Source of the DNA: an uncultured Lachnospiraceae bacterium
GTDB taxonomy: Bacteria > Bacillota > Clostridia > Lachnospirales > Lachnospiraceae
NCBI GenBank assembly: GCA_900544445.1
Contig: UQVK01000032.1
Span: forward strand, 1 to 35,194
DNA: 35,194 bases
Reading direction: 5' to 3'
Shown: positions 16,830 to 24,103 of the stretch, in pieces
Position numbering within the stretch: the first letter of the stretch is position 1
Layout: each line of letters begins with the position of its first letter
The notes under the pieces: generated by a model
What the model was told of the DNA's origin: nothing
The model's input: the letters and a program-made list of their open reading frames with translations, nothing else
Database searches by the model: none
Position numbers and translations under genes: made by a program

Positions 16830-16868
16830 CCCGACAAAACATCCGGGAAATCCGGACATTCTGTCGGG
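16830..16868 (-). terminator. Terminator of the ferredoxin-like gene
   Basis: Nested stem: CCCGACA/TGTCGGG (16830-16836, 16862-16868) enclosing TCCGG/CCGGA, followed on the minus strand by TTCTTTCGTTT. It lies 30 bases past the stop at 16899 and insulates purC from the upstream block. Confidence 0.75.
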
Positions 16869-16898
16869 CATGACGCCTGAATCATTTACATTTGGGTC

Positions 16899-17606
16899 TT
16901 ACCGCTCCAGAATTCGGCCGTCTGTGGAAATGGTGACCACCTGCCAGGGAATGAATTTCCCGCTGTTTTTCAGTGCTGTTACCGCTGCATGCTCGATTCC
17001 GCCGCAGCAGGGAACCTCCATGCGCACCACGGTCAGCGACCGGATTTCATTTTCCCGGATGATCTGCTCCAGTTTCTCGGTATAGTCCACCATATCCAGC
17101 TTGGGGCAGCCAATGAGCGTCACACGTCCGCGGATGAAGTCCTGATGAAAGCTGCCGTAGGCATAGGCGGTGCAGTCGGCCGCGATCAGCAGATTGGCTC
17201 CGTTGAAATAAGAAGCATTGATCGGAGCCAGCTTAATCTGCACCGGCCACTGGGTGAGCTGAGAGGGCATCGCTCCCATCAGGCTGCTGCCTCCCTGCTC
17301 CCTGTCCAGCGTTCTGGCACGGCTTCCCGGACAGCCGCCGGAAAGCTTCATCCCCTCCGCCTGCATCTTTTTCTTCTTATTTTCCAGAACCGCTGCCTCG
17401 TCATAGGCCGCAGCCTCCCGCTCCACAAACCGGATGGCTCCCGCAGGACAGGCGGGCAGACAGTCTCCCAGCCCGTCGCAGTAATCGTCCCGCAAAAGCC
17501 TTGCTTTTCCGTCCACCATACCAATGGCCCCTTCATGGCAGGCCGCCGCGCACAGCCCGCAGCCGTTGCATTTTTCCTCGTCAATCTGAATGATCTTACG
17601 GATCAT
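16899..17606 (-). CDS. 4Fe-4S ferredoxin-domain protein with C-terminal extension
   Basis: 235 residues, cytosolic, probably an electron-transfer or redox-sensing protein. The N-terminal dicluster domain has CNGCGLCAAAC (C13, C16, C19, C23) and a second CDGLGDCLPAC (C43, C49, C53), in which the CxxC half is replaced by CDGLGDC, a known variant in proteins of anaerobes. A basic helix KKKKMQAEGMK follows, then a C-terminal alpha/beta region of about 130 residues with further cysteines (LIAADCTAYAY, LIGCPKLDM, MEVPCCGGIEHA) that may bind another cofactor. ATG at 17606 was preferred because it begins the ferredoxin domain and follows AAAGGAGAGGAAGG; the longer open frame is element C. Partner unknown. 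Confidence 0.82.
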   Translation of the reverse strand: MIRKIIQIDEEKCNGCGLCAAACHEGAIGMVDGKARLLRDDYCDGLGDCLPACPAGAIRFVEREAAAYDEAAVLENKKKKMQAEGMKLSGGCPGSRARTLDREQGGSSLMGAMPSQLTQWPVQIKLAPINASYFNGANLLIAADCTAYAYGSFHQDFIRGRVTLIGCPKLDMVDYTEKLEQIIRENEIRSLTVVRMEVPCCGGIEHAAVTALKNSGKFIPWQVVTISTDGRILER

Positions 17607-17609
17607 AAA

Positions 17610-17732
17610 CCTTCCTCTCCTTTCGCCGCCGACGGGCGGCATTTTATTCAGTGAGAAGAAGCACGCCAAGTGCTTCTTCCAGGAAGCCGCAACGCGGCTT
17701 CCGCCTCTCTTTCCGCCGCCGTCAGGCGGCAT
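17610..17732 (-). repeat. Multi-hairpin intergenic element C in the ferredoxin-gene leader
   Basis: Plus-strand order: CTTCCTCTCCTTTC, P1 GCCGCC/GGCGGC at 17625-17640, linker ATTTTATTCAGTGA, P2 GAAGAAGCAC/GTGCTTCTTC at 17655-17679, P3 GGAAGCCGC/GCGGCTTCC at 17682-17702, GCCTCTCTTTCC, second P1 GCCGCC/GGCGGC at 17715-17730, then ATTTTCAGT. P1 with its flanks is a direct repeat. Compared with elements B and D, P2 changes from AATTGC/GCAATT to AAGCAC/GTGCTT, with both arms changed together. Confidence 0.82.
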
Positions 17733-17749
17733 TTTCAGTACATGGCTAC

Positions 17750-17778
17750 AGTATAAAGAGAAAAGTCCGTCCTGTATG
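17750..17778 (-). promoter_or_regulatory. Possible promoter for the ferredoxin-like gene
   Basis: Minus-strand TATACT (17750-17755) with CATACA 17 bases upstream (17773-17778); the -35 is poor. If used, element C would be the 5' leader of the ferredoxin mRNA. Confidence 0.4.
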
Positions 17779-17816
17779 TTGGAATTACAACATTTTTGCT
17801 TTTTTTCGAAGTTTTT

Positions 17817-18653
17817 TCACTCCCCCGCCACATAATCCCGGTATTCCTCCATGAGCCGCCCTGTTTCCTGCCGCATCAGGCGGCCGCACTGCTCCTCTTC
17901 CCCGGCGAAAAAAGCGCTGCGGATGGATGCGATCCGGGAATTGTTGCGCCTGCCCGTCCAGGCCTCCTTTCTTGCCGTCACCCTCTCCTCCAGCTTCAGA
18001 GAGGCTTCGTAATACTCTCCATGCTCTGTCAGAAAGGCCAGATACTCCTGCTCGGAAAGGCGCATCCGTTTTGCAGCAAGAAAGGCGAGCAGGCTTTCCT
18101 GCTGTCCGCCAAGGCGGTATGCCGTCTCAAACGAGTCCGCCGCCTTTTCAAACAGGAACAGACCGGCCTGGGCCACGCCCAGATTGTGGTACAGCTTCCC
18201 GTCAAAGGAGGGAATTCTCTTTTCCTCCTCGTCCAGAATCCTGCGGTATTCCTGGATTGCCATCGCATAACGGCGGTTTTCCAGGAAATAATCTGCTCTG
18301 GCTTTCCGCTTCTCCGGCAGCGACACATCGGCACTCAGCCGGATGAGCTGTCCGGTCTCCTGAATCTCCTTTTCACTGAAACAGCCCGCGTATTCCAGAA
18401 TCTGCGGAACGATCACTTCCGGCTTTTCCTTTCCCTTCATGAGGGCGCGCAGCCGGACGGCCAGCTCCGGCAGCCCGCACTGCTCCCCGATCCAGTCCGC
18501 CAGCTCTCTGGTAAAACAGGACTCGTCCACAAGCCCTGCATTTTCCTTCAGGAAGAAACAGAGCTCCTCCAGACAGAAAACCCGGGTTTTCGTCTTTTCA
18601 AAGGTATATGGAATTTTCGCATACTGTCCAAGACACAAAATCGCTCTGCCCAT
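17817..18653 (-). CDS. Small helical-repeat (TPR-like) protein of the Hsp70-like gene set
   Basis: 278 residues, no signal peptide or membrane segment. The N-terminus (MGRAILCLGQYAKIPYTFEK, then CLEELCFFLKENAGLVDE) is a conserved-looking small domain that I do not recognise; the middle and C-terminal part (about 115-230) are helical pairs with TPR character: ADYFLENRRYAMAIQEYRRIL, LYHNLGVAQAGLFLFEKAADSF, ETAYRLGG. Function unknown; the TPR-like region suggests protein binding. It is separated from the Hsp70-like ATPase gene by element D only, on the same strand, and its own ribosome-binding site (GAGG) belongs to that element. The arrangement suggests a co-chaperone-like or scaffold partner of the ATPase (inference). 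Confidence 0.75.
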   Translation of the reverse strand: MGRAILCLGQYAKIPYTFEKTKTRVFCLEELCFFLKENAGLVDESCFTRELADWIGEQCGLPELAVRLRALMKGKEKPEVIVPQILEYAGCFSEKEIQETGQLIRLSADVSLPEKRKARADYFLENRRYAMAIQEYRRILDEEEKRIPSFDGKLYHNLGVAQAGLFLFEKAADSFETAYRLGGQQESLLAFLAAKRMRLSEQEYLAFLTEHGEYYEASLKLEERVTARKEAWTGRRNNSRIASIRSAFFAGEEEQCGRLMRQETGRLMEEYRDYVAGE

Positions 18654-18656
18654 AAC

Positions 18657-18780
18657 TACCTCGTTTTACAGCGGCTAAAGGCCGCATTTTATTCCGTGAG
18701 AAGAATTGCGTCAGCAATTCCCAGGAAAAACGGCTGTAAGCCGTTTTTCCGCTCCTCGTTTTACAGCGGCCGAAGGCCGT
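18657..18780 (-). repeat. Multi-hairpin intergenic element D between the ATPase and TPR genes
   Basis: Plus-strand order: CCTCGTTTTACA, P1 GCGGC/GCCGC at 18671-18685, linker ATTTTATTCCGTGAGA, P2 GAATTGC/GCAATTC at 18703-18720, P3 GGAAAAACGGC/GCCGTTTTTCC at 18724-18750, GCTCCTCGTTTTACA, second P1 CGGCC/GGCCG at 18767-18779. The 15-base block TCGTTTTACAGCGGC is repeated exactly at both ends, so the internal decoy copy of the Shine-Dalgarno (AACGAGG on the minus strand) is identical to the real one. The outer P1 touches the stop codon of the ATPase gene. Confidence 0.82.
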
Positions 18781-18781
18781 G

Positions 18782-20149
18782 TTAGTCTTTCAGCGCGTCC
18801 GTCAGGGAAAACGTCTCCTCCCAGACCAGGCCTGAAGATGGATAAAAATCGCCGAAGCCCTTGTCCTCCATCCGCAGTTTCACCGTTTCTTCATCCGGAC
18901 AGGAAACCGTCAGATGGATTCTGGTGGTTCCGGGCGGCCTCTCCGGCACGCCGGAAAGCGTCACCACGATCTGCCTTGCCTTTCTGCCGCTTACCGGCGA
19001 CAGGTGAAGGGAAAAGGCGTGATCCTGATCCAGCAGAAAGTCGCATTCCCCTCTTGCGTCAAACCAGTTCATTCCCGCATCCAGAAGGGAAAAATAGATG
19101 TCCTCTCCCCGCTTCACGGCATCCAGACACAGGTTTACTTTCAGCATGTCTGCGCCGAGATAGATGTATTCCTGCCCGGTTTTCTGCCGGGATTTCTGCG
19201 CGGTCTTATACCTTCCTCCGTAACAGGCGCCCTTGCTGTACAGATTGTTTCCCCGAAACACACGTCGGTTCATGCACAGTGCAGAGAGGGTTTTCTGATA
19301 CCAGTTTCCTTCAAAACCGTCTCCGATCAGATAAATGGTATCGATGATCTTTCCTGCGGACAGCTTCTGAAACAGGCTCAGGAAGGCTTCGTCCATTTCT
19401 TCTGCGCGCTCTCCGGAAGGCTCTTGGGGATCGTATTCCCTTTCTTCCAAAATGTTCCTTGTCAGGGAGGCATGCTCCTCCTCGCTCACCGTCACGGTCA
19501 CCGGCCTGGTATGGCGGTTGGCCTCAAACAACATGGTTTTCAGCGTCCTTCCTCCGAAATCACAGATCATGCACGGATGCCGCCACAGTTCCTCCGGCTG
19601 ATTGATATTATAATAGAAAAAACTCTCCGCCCTGCTTTGACAGGAAACCCGCTCCGGCGGAAGGGAAAGCAGAAGGGCAATCCTTTCCACCATCCGAAGC
19701 GCCTGACTGTCCACCCTTTCAAAGGTGAACATGAAAAAATCCACCCTATCCAGCCCCCTGTATCCTCGCAGCGGCCCCCGCGCAGTTCCACCCAGCAGCG
19801 AAAGGCTCCTTTTGATGAACAGTGCGAGAAGGGCTGTCGCCTCAAAGATTTCTCCCCCGGCTTCCACCTTTTCCTCCTGAAGCGCCCTGGAAAGGAGGTG
19901 ATCCACCAGCACGCCTTCTCCCTTTCCGGCGGTCTGAAGCGCTTCCCTTCCGTAGGTCCACACATCCCTGTCCGTCCGGCGGCAGAGGACGGCGGGAATC
20001 ATATACTCCTCCCCTTCCGTTTCGGCGGGGAGGGTCTCCGGTTTCTGCTCTCCCGGAAGCCAGCAGGTGATCTGGGCACACCGATCATCCAGATCCATGC
20101 CGAGAACGCAGCCGTTTATTCCCTTTTTCTCCGAATTTCCCAGAAACAT
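18782..20149 (-). CDS. Hsp70/actin-like ATPase-fold protein (resembles DUF5716)
   Basis: 455 residues, cytosolic. I recognise the overall plan of a divergent Hsp70: phosphate-1-like loop in VLGMDLDDRCAQITCW (15-30), phosphate-2-like ICDFGGRTLKTMLFEA (195-210), adenosine-site-like IYLIGDGFEG (272-281) and NNLYSKGACYGG (301-312), corresponding to Hsp70 DLG, DxGGGTxD, GGxxR and GAAxxA motifs. The last 130 residues are beta-rich, like a reduced substrate-binding domain. I believe this is the family catalogued as DUF5716, function unknown. Start: the ATG at 20149 follows GGAGGAAAAA; an ATG 12 bases upstream would put that Shine-Dalgarno inside the coding region. Sandwiched between the giant solenoid gene and the TPR-like gene, with hairpin elements in both gaps. 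ATP binding is predicted, not shown. Confidence 0.78.
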   Translation of the reverse strand: MFLGNSEKKGINGCVLGMDLDDRCAQITCWLPGEQKPETLPAETEGEEYMIPAVLCRRTDRDVWTYGREALQTAGKGEGVLVDHLLSRALQEEKVEAGGEIFEATALLALFIKRSLSLLGGTARGPLRGYRGLDRVDFFMFTFERVDSQALRMVERIALLLSLPPERVSCQSRAESFFYYNINQPEELWRHPCMICDFGGRTLKTMLFEANRHTRPVTVTVSEEEHASLTRNILEEREYDPQEPSGERAEEMDEAFLSLFQKLSAGKIIDTIYLIGDGFEGNWYQKTLSALCMNRRVFRGNNLYSKGACYGGRYKTAQKSRQKTGQEYIYLGADMLKVNLCLDAVKRGEDIYFSLLDAGMNWFDARGECDFLLDQDHAFSLHLSPVSGRKARQIVVTLSGVPERPPGTTRIHLTVSCPDEETVKLRMEDKGFGDFYPSSGLVWEETFSLTDALKD

Positions 20150-20162
20150 TTTTTCCTCCATG

Positions 20163-20286
20163 CCGAAGCGTTTTTACGCTGAGGAACGCGCGCCGAATTT
20201 TCGATTCGGCGCTGCGATCACAGGATTTGTGACGCTTCGGCACAAATCCGGATTGAAAAATGCGCTATCGAGCGCATTTTTCAATC
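20163..20286 (-). repeat. Divergent multi-hairpin element E with possible loop-to-leader pairing
   Basis: Same order as elements A-D: on the transcribed strand P3 (16 bp, GATTGAAAAATGCGCT and complement, 20251-20286), P2 (GGATTTGTG/CACAAATCC, 20223-20249), P1 (GCGCCGAAT/ATTCGGCGC, 20190-20212), then the ATPase gene's ribosome-binding site. Sequence is unlike the other members. The P2 loop contains CCGAAGCGT (minus strand) which is perfectly complementary over 9 bases to ACGCTTCGG directly before the start region (20163-20171). The latter can instead form a local hairpin GCGT-aaaa-ACGC, so two exclusive states are possible beside the Shine-Dalgarno. Confidence 0.7.
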
Positions 20287-20294
20287 TTCCCTCC

Positions 20295-23200
20295 TCAGCC
20301 GTTTTCCTGCTCCGACGCCGATTCCGCAGAGCCAAACAGTCCCTGCGTCATCCATTCCGTATACAGATATTGCTCCAGAAGTTCCTGTGACTCTGGTTTT
20401 TCTCCAATGAGCCAGCTGGAAAGCACGTCGTTCAGAAGACCGTATCTCGTTCCCTTCACCAGCAGGCTCTCCACAGCCTTCACTTCGCCTTCATCCAGCT
20501 TTTCCTGCGGTTCCTCAGCAAAGGTTTCCGTGATATAATACTGCAGGCTCTCCCCTGCAAACAGAACGAACTGAGCCGAGTAAATGCCCGCATACACATG
20601 CTGCATTTCCATGGTCTGCATGGGGCCGGCTCCCCTTCCGGAGTCAGACGGCGCAAGCACCCGGTAATGGATGGACACCGGATGCTCCCTGCTTCCCTTA
20701 TACACGACCATGGTTTTATCCAGCTGCATCTCCGCCCCGTCCAGAAGATCCGCGTATTCCTGAAAGAGCGGGAGCCTCATTCCGGCGGCGATCAGCCGTT
20801 CCCCAAGCTTTCGGATCGTCTCGTCCGTTTCCGCGCTTCTCTCCTCCCGATGCCTGGAATAATATTCCAGGAAGGCCAGAGCGCACATGTCCGTGAGCGC
20901 TTCCCCGCCCGATTCCACCCTTGCAATATCCTTCAGCACATAGGGGGCCATCTCTTCCCCTTCCATCAGGAACAGACCGCTGGCCCGATGCAGGAAAGCT
21001 TCCTCCAGTTCCGCTCTTCCTCCCTCGCACACATACCGTCTCAGCAGGGCCGTGTACTCCAGGACGTTTGCCCCGGTGAAAAGAAGCTGCATCAGAATCC
21101 GTTCTGTCAGCCGGTAGGTATCCACCGCGAAATCCTCCGCCGACTTTCTCAGCTGCAGCAGTTCTTCGCTTCTGCCCTCAAAATGCTCTACCAGCCAGGA
21201 CAGGACATGACTGTCATATTTTCCCCGGAAAAAGGCGCTGCAGGCGATCGCCATCATGCGCGCTTCTCCCTCATGCAGACCGCTTTCCAGAAGCCTGCTG
21301 GAAAGACGCAGCAGGATTTCCGCAGGCTCCTTTTCCAGGTTCAGACCCGCCAGCCACTCATAGGCCTTTTCATAGAAAGAACGGATCACCAGAAATCCTA
21401 CCGTCTCATAGACATCAGGGCTTTCCGTCTGGGGCCGCTCCAGATCCTGCAGAAGCAGATCCATCTCTTCCATATCCTCCTGCTCGTAGTAATAACGCAG
21501 AAGCGCCATGCGGATCGCCCTCGCAAAGGCGGGAAGGATCTCCTGCCGCCCTGCCAGAGCACGCAGTCTGGAAGCGTTGTTTTTTGTGATATGGATCTTT
21601 CCTTTTCGAAATTCACAGAAATACAGGTCACAACCCAGCACATTTTCCGAATATGGGCCGACCAGCTTCATACACTGCGCCGGATTCATCAGCCGGGTCA
21701 GCATATGCGTCCTGCCCGCAGAATAGCGGTTGTGCGCCTCATCCTCCAGCAGGATCTCACAGTCCGTATCATAAATTTCCACATAGGCGCGGCCGTTTTC
21801 CACCGGCCAGACCTGTTCGCCGCGAAGCCGGTCATGGATCACCACCGCCTGTCGGATATCCGCCCCCTCGCAGTCCAGCTGCTGTAGAAACAGCACCCGT
21901 GCCAGCGCCCGACAGTTATCCTTCGTCAAAAGTCTGTCATCCAGAACGTTCTGATACAGATAAGCCAGATCCCGGCTGATCTTTCCGCGGTAGAGCTGCT
22001 GCAGAAGAAAGCGTTCCATCGGTCCCCGGTACGTCAGATAGAGCTCCGGGAACTCTTCCCGGTGCTTCTGCACGTAGGCATACAGATAGGCGAGACGTTC
22101 CTGATCCAGATTGCTCTGATAGGCAAAATACATCAGCGCGATGCGCGGGATCTGTGTTTCCTGCTCCAGATCCAGGGAAGACAGAAAATACTCGTACAGC
22201 TGCGTCACGCGCAGATCCTGTTCCACGCCCGCCCGATACCATTCCAGCCACTCAGGCCCGGTTTTGTTTCCCTTGATCAGAAGGGTGCAGATCGCCTGAA
22301 GCAGCGCGGCGGAGGGCGTTTTTTCATAGCAGAGACGCAGCGTATCAAACAGGGCAGCATCGAAATATTTTTCCTTCTCCGCCAGGTAGGCCAGATGTCC
22401 CGCCATGTCGGCGGAAAGAATGCCGCAGCGTGCTCCATAGTGGACGACCTGTCTCTCAAAGGCCCCCAGCTTCATGATCAGTGTGGGGCTGAAATTCAGA
22501 AGCTGCACCGCTTCCAGATACAGCACGGGACTGATGGTTCCATGCGCAAACTGATCCTCCAGAAAAGACCATTTGCGCGAGGCACTTCTCTGAAGCTGCG
22601 GAGAAAGGAAAAGCATCAGCCATGCGATCTGCCAGCTTTCCCGGTTTGCCCGGTGCGCTTCCTCCACATCCATGGCAGCTCTGGCTGTGTATCCCTCATC
22701 CCTCTGGTAAAGACTGGACAGATACAGATAATAGCAGTACACCTCTGCGCCGTCCACACGGGGCGCCACCACGACCTGCTTCAGAATCCTCCCCGCCTCT
22801 TCAAAGCGTTCCTCCGTGATCAGGAGATGGGCCTGATACAGCTTTACCGGAACGGATCTTTCATCCAGACGGCGCAGCCGCTCCACCACCTCGGCGGTCC
22901 GTGCCCGCCACTGCACCGCATTCAGCTTCTTCATCCGAAGCTCCTGGTACAGCTTTACCAGCTCCACCGTCATCCGCTTCCATTCTCTGCGCCTTCCGCC
23001 CGCCTGGGAAGTGGAGGGCCTTTCCGTGATTACGGCCACCGTCACCTCCAGACAGTCCGTTTCCTGTCCGTCGTGTGTCCGCAGGGTTCCGCAGGAAGTC
23101 CGAAAACGAAGTCTGCCGAAATTTTTTCCGCCGTGCAGCTTGAGGGGGCTTACAAAAACGGGGATGCTGCACTGATTTCCCAGAAAATCCTCTTCCGTCA

Positions 23201-23975
23201 GCACCTTTTTTTCCAGAGAAAGAAACCCGCCTTCCGCCTCCACGCTCAGCCTGGTATAACCCCAGCCGCTCTGCTTCACCACAAACGTCTCGCACAGCTG
23301 CGCTTCGCTCCGCCTGGAACCGGAAGCGTTTACCACCAGCTCCTTCGCCGGGAAAAAATATTCCACGGGCGGCTTCTTTCCGGCGGATACCAGAAATTCC
23401 TCCATGTTCTGCCCGTTTCCCGGACTACGGGACAGCCCCTTATACAGGCTCCGGTATTTTCTGTCACTTCCGGAAAGCAGCTTCACGAACCCGGAGGAAT
23501 AAAACAGCTTCTCCGCCTCTTTCCAGCTCTCTCTGGCAAGCCGCACAAACGGGAACAGACCGGAAAGTTCTCCTTCCCGGCCATTTTCTCCGCTCTGCGT
23601 CCCCCGGTCGCTTATGGCCGGAAAACGTTCGCCGCCCTGTATTTTCACATGGAAGGGAAGCTCATACTCCCCACAGTCGGAAAGAATCACGAATTTTCCG
23701 GAACGCTCGTCCCCCTCCCGCATGCCGCTGGAGTCAAAACGCCAGGCAATGCTCTCCGATCCCCCCGAAAAGGAAGGGGTCAGACATTCCATCCGCTCCT
23801 CCAGGCACAGGACGTATCCGGCCGCAGGCCTCCCGTCTTCCGAAGAAACCTCAAAAAAACCCTCCCGGACCTCCTCCCGGTTCAGTTCCAGCTCGAGTTG
23901 TTTTCCGGAAAGGGACAGAGGGCCCCTTTTTTCTTCCCAGCCGTCCTTCGCAATATGCTTCCTCATATCCAACAT
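20295..23975 (-). CDS. Giant solenoid protein of unknown function (resembles DUF5717)
   Basis: 1226 residues without signal peptide or membrane segment. Residues about 1-330 are beta-rich (two Ig-like stretches; FFEVSSEDGRPAAGYVLCLE, then WGYTRLSVEAEGGFLSLEKK); about 345-1060 form a long run of amphipathic helix pairs, a TPR-like alpha-solenoid (LIMKLGAFERQVVHYGARCG, YFAYQSNLDQERLAYLYAYV); a beta-rich segment follows (VSIHYRVLAPSDS, YAGIYSAQFVLFAGESLQYY) and a helical tail. I believe this corresponds to DUF5717; no activity is known to me. ATG at 23975 is preceded by GGGAGG at 8 bases; the GTG further upstream overlaps that site. First gene of a minus-strand set with the Hsp70-like ATPase and the TPR-like protein, so a large chaperone-like or surveillance complex is conceivable (inference). 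Confidence 0.8.
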   Translation of the reverse strand: MLDMRKHIAKDGWEEKRGPLSLSGKQLELELNREEVREGFFEVSSEDGRPAAGYVLCLEERMECLTPSFSGGSESIAWRFDSSGMREGDERSGKFVILSDCGEYELPFHVKIQGGERFPAISDRGTQSGENGREGELSGLFPFVRLARESWKEAEKLFYSSGFVKLLSGSDRKYRSLYKGLSRSPGNGQNMEEFLVSAGKKPPVEYFFPAKELVVNASGSRRSEAQLCETFVVKQSGWGYTRLSVEAEGGFLSLEKKVLTEEDFLGNQCSIPVFVSPLKLHGGKNFGRLRFRTSCGTLRTHDGQETDCLEVTVAVITERPSTSQAGGRRREWKRMTVELVKLYQELRMKKLNAVQWRARTAEVVERLRRLDERSVPVKLYQAHLLITEERFEEAGRILKQVVVAPRVDGAEVYCYYLYLSSLYQRDEGYTARAAMDVEEAHRANRESWQIAWLMLFLSPQLQRSASRKWSFLEDQFAHGTISPVLYLEAVQLLNFSPTLIMKLGAFERQVVHYGARCGILSADMAGHLAYLAEKEKYFDAALFDTLRLCYEKTPSAALLQAICTLLIKGNKTGPEWLEWYRAGVEQDLRVTQLYEYFLSSLDLEQETQIPRIALMYFAYQSNLDQERLAYLYAYVQKHREEFPELYLTYRGPMERFLLQQLYRGKISRDLAYLYQNVLDDRLLTKDNCRALARVLFLQQLDCEGADIRQAVVIHDRLRGEQVWPVENGRAYVEIYDTDCEILLEDEAHNRYSAGRTHMLTRLMNPAQCMKLVGPYSENVLGCDLYFCEFRKGKIHITKNNASRLRALAGRQEILPAFARAIRMALLRYYYEQEDMEEMDLLLQDLERPQTESPDVYETVGFLVIRSFYEKAYEWLAGLNLEKEPAEILLRLSSRLLESGLHEGEARMMAIACSAFFRGKYDSHVLSWLVEHFEGRSEELLQLRKSAEDFAVDTYRLTERILMQLLFTGANVLEYTALLRRYVCEGGRAELEEAFLHRASGLFLMEGEEMAPYVLKDIARVESGGEALTDMCALAFLEYYSRHREERSAETDETIRKLGERLIAAGMRLPLFQEYADLLDGAEMQLDKTMVVYKGSREHPVSIHYRVLAPSDSGRGAGPMQTMEMQHVYAGIYSAQFVLFAGESLQYYITETFAEEPQEKLDEGEVKAVESLLVKGTRYGLLNDVLSSWLIGEKPESQELLEQYLYTEWMTQGLFGSAESASEQENG

Positions 23976-24026
23976 GGCCCTCACCTCCCTTGCATTTCCA
24001 TTTGAAAAGCATTAATATCAATATAC

Positions 24027-24056
24027 AGTATAACATCACAGACCGGGATTTCGCAA
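24027..24056 (-). promoter_or_regulatory. Promoter of the solenoid/ATPase operon
   Basis: Minus-strand TTGCGA (24051-24056), 18-base spacer ending in TGT, TATACT (24027-24032): an extended -10 promoter. The start near 24020 gives a leader of about 45 bases. The divergent aminotransferase gene starts at 24104; I see no convincing promoter for it. Confidence 0.65.
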
Positions 24057-24103
24057 CACGTTGTGAGCCGGTCGGAAGCCAGAGTAGTAAGAAGGAGTTT
24101 TCA

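Noticed and set aside
489..18780. Multi-hairpin elements as a metabolite riboswitch
   Set aside because: They precede functionally unrelated genes, have no invariant unpaired core that could bind a ligand, and lie inside operons as well as in leaders.
489..20286. Multi-hairpin elements as a CRISPR array or simple MITE
   Set aside because: Copies are dispersed, not evenly spaced with unique spacers; they have no shared terminal inverted repeats or identical core, and their stems differ in sequence.
22062..24005. Plus-strand 647-codon open frame opposite the solenoid gene
   Set aside because: Shadow frame: the minus strand has the Shine-Dalgarno, promoter and protein-like helix-pair pattern.
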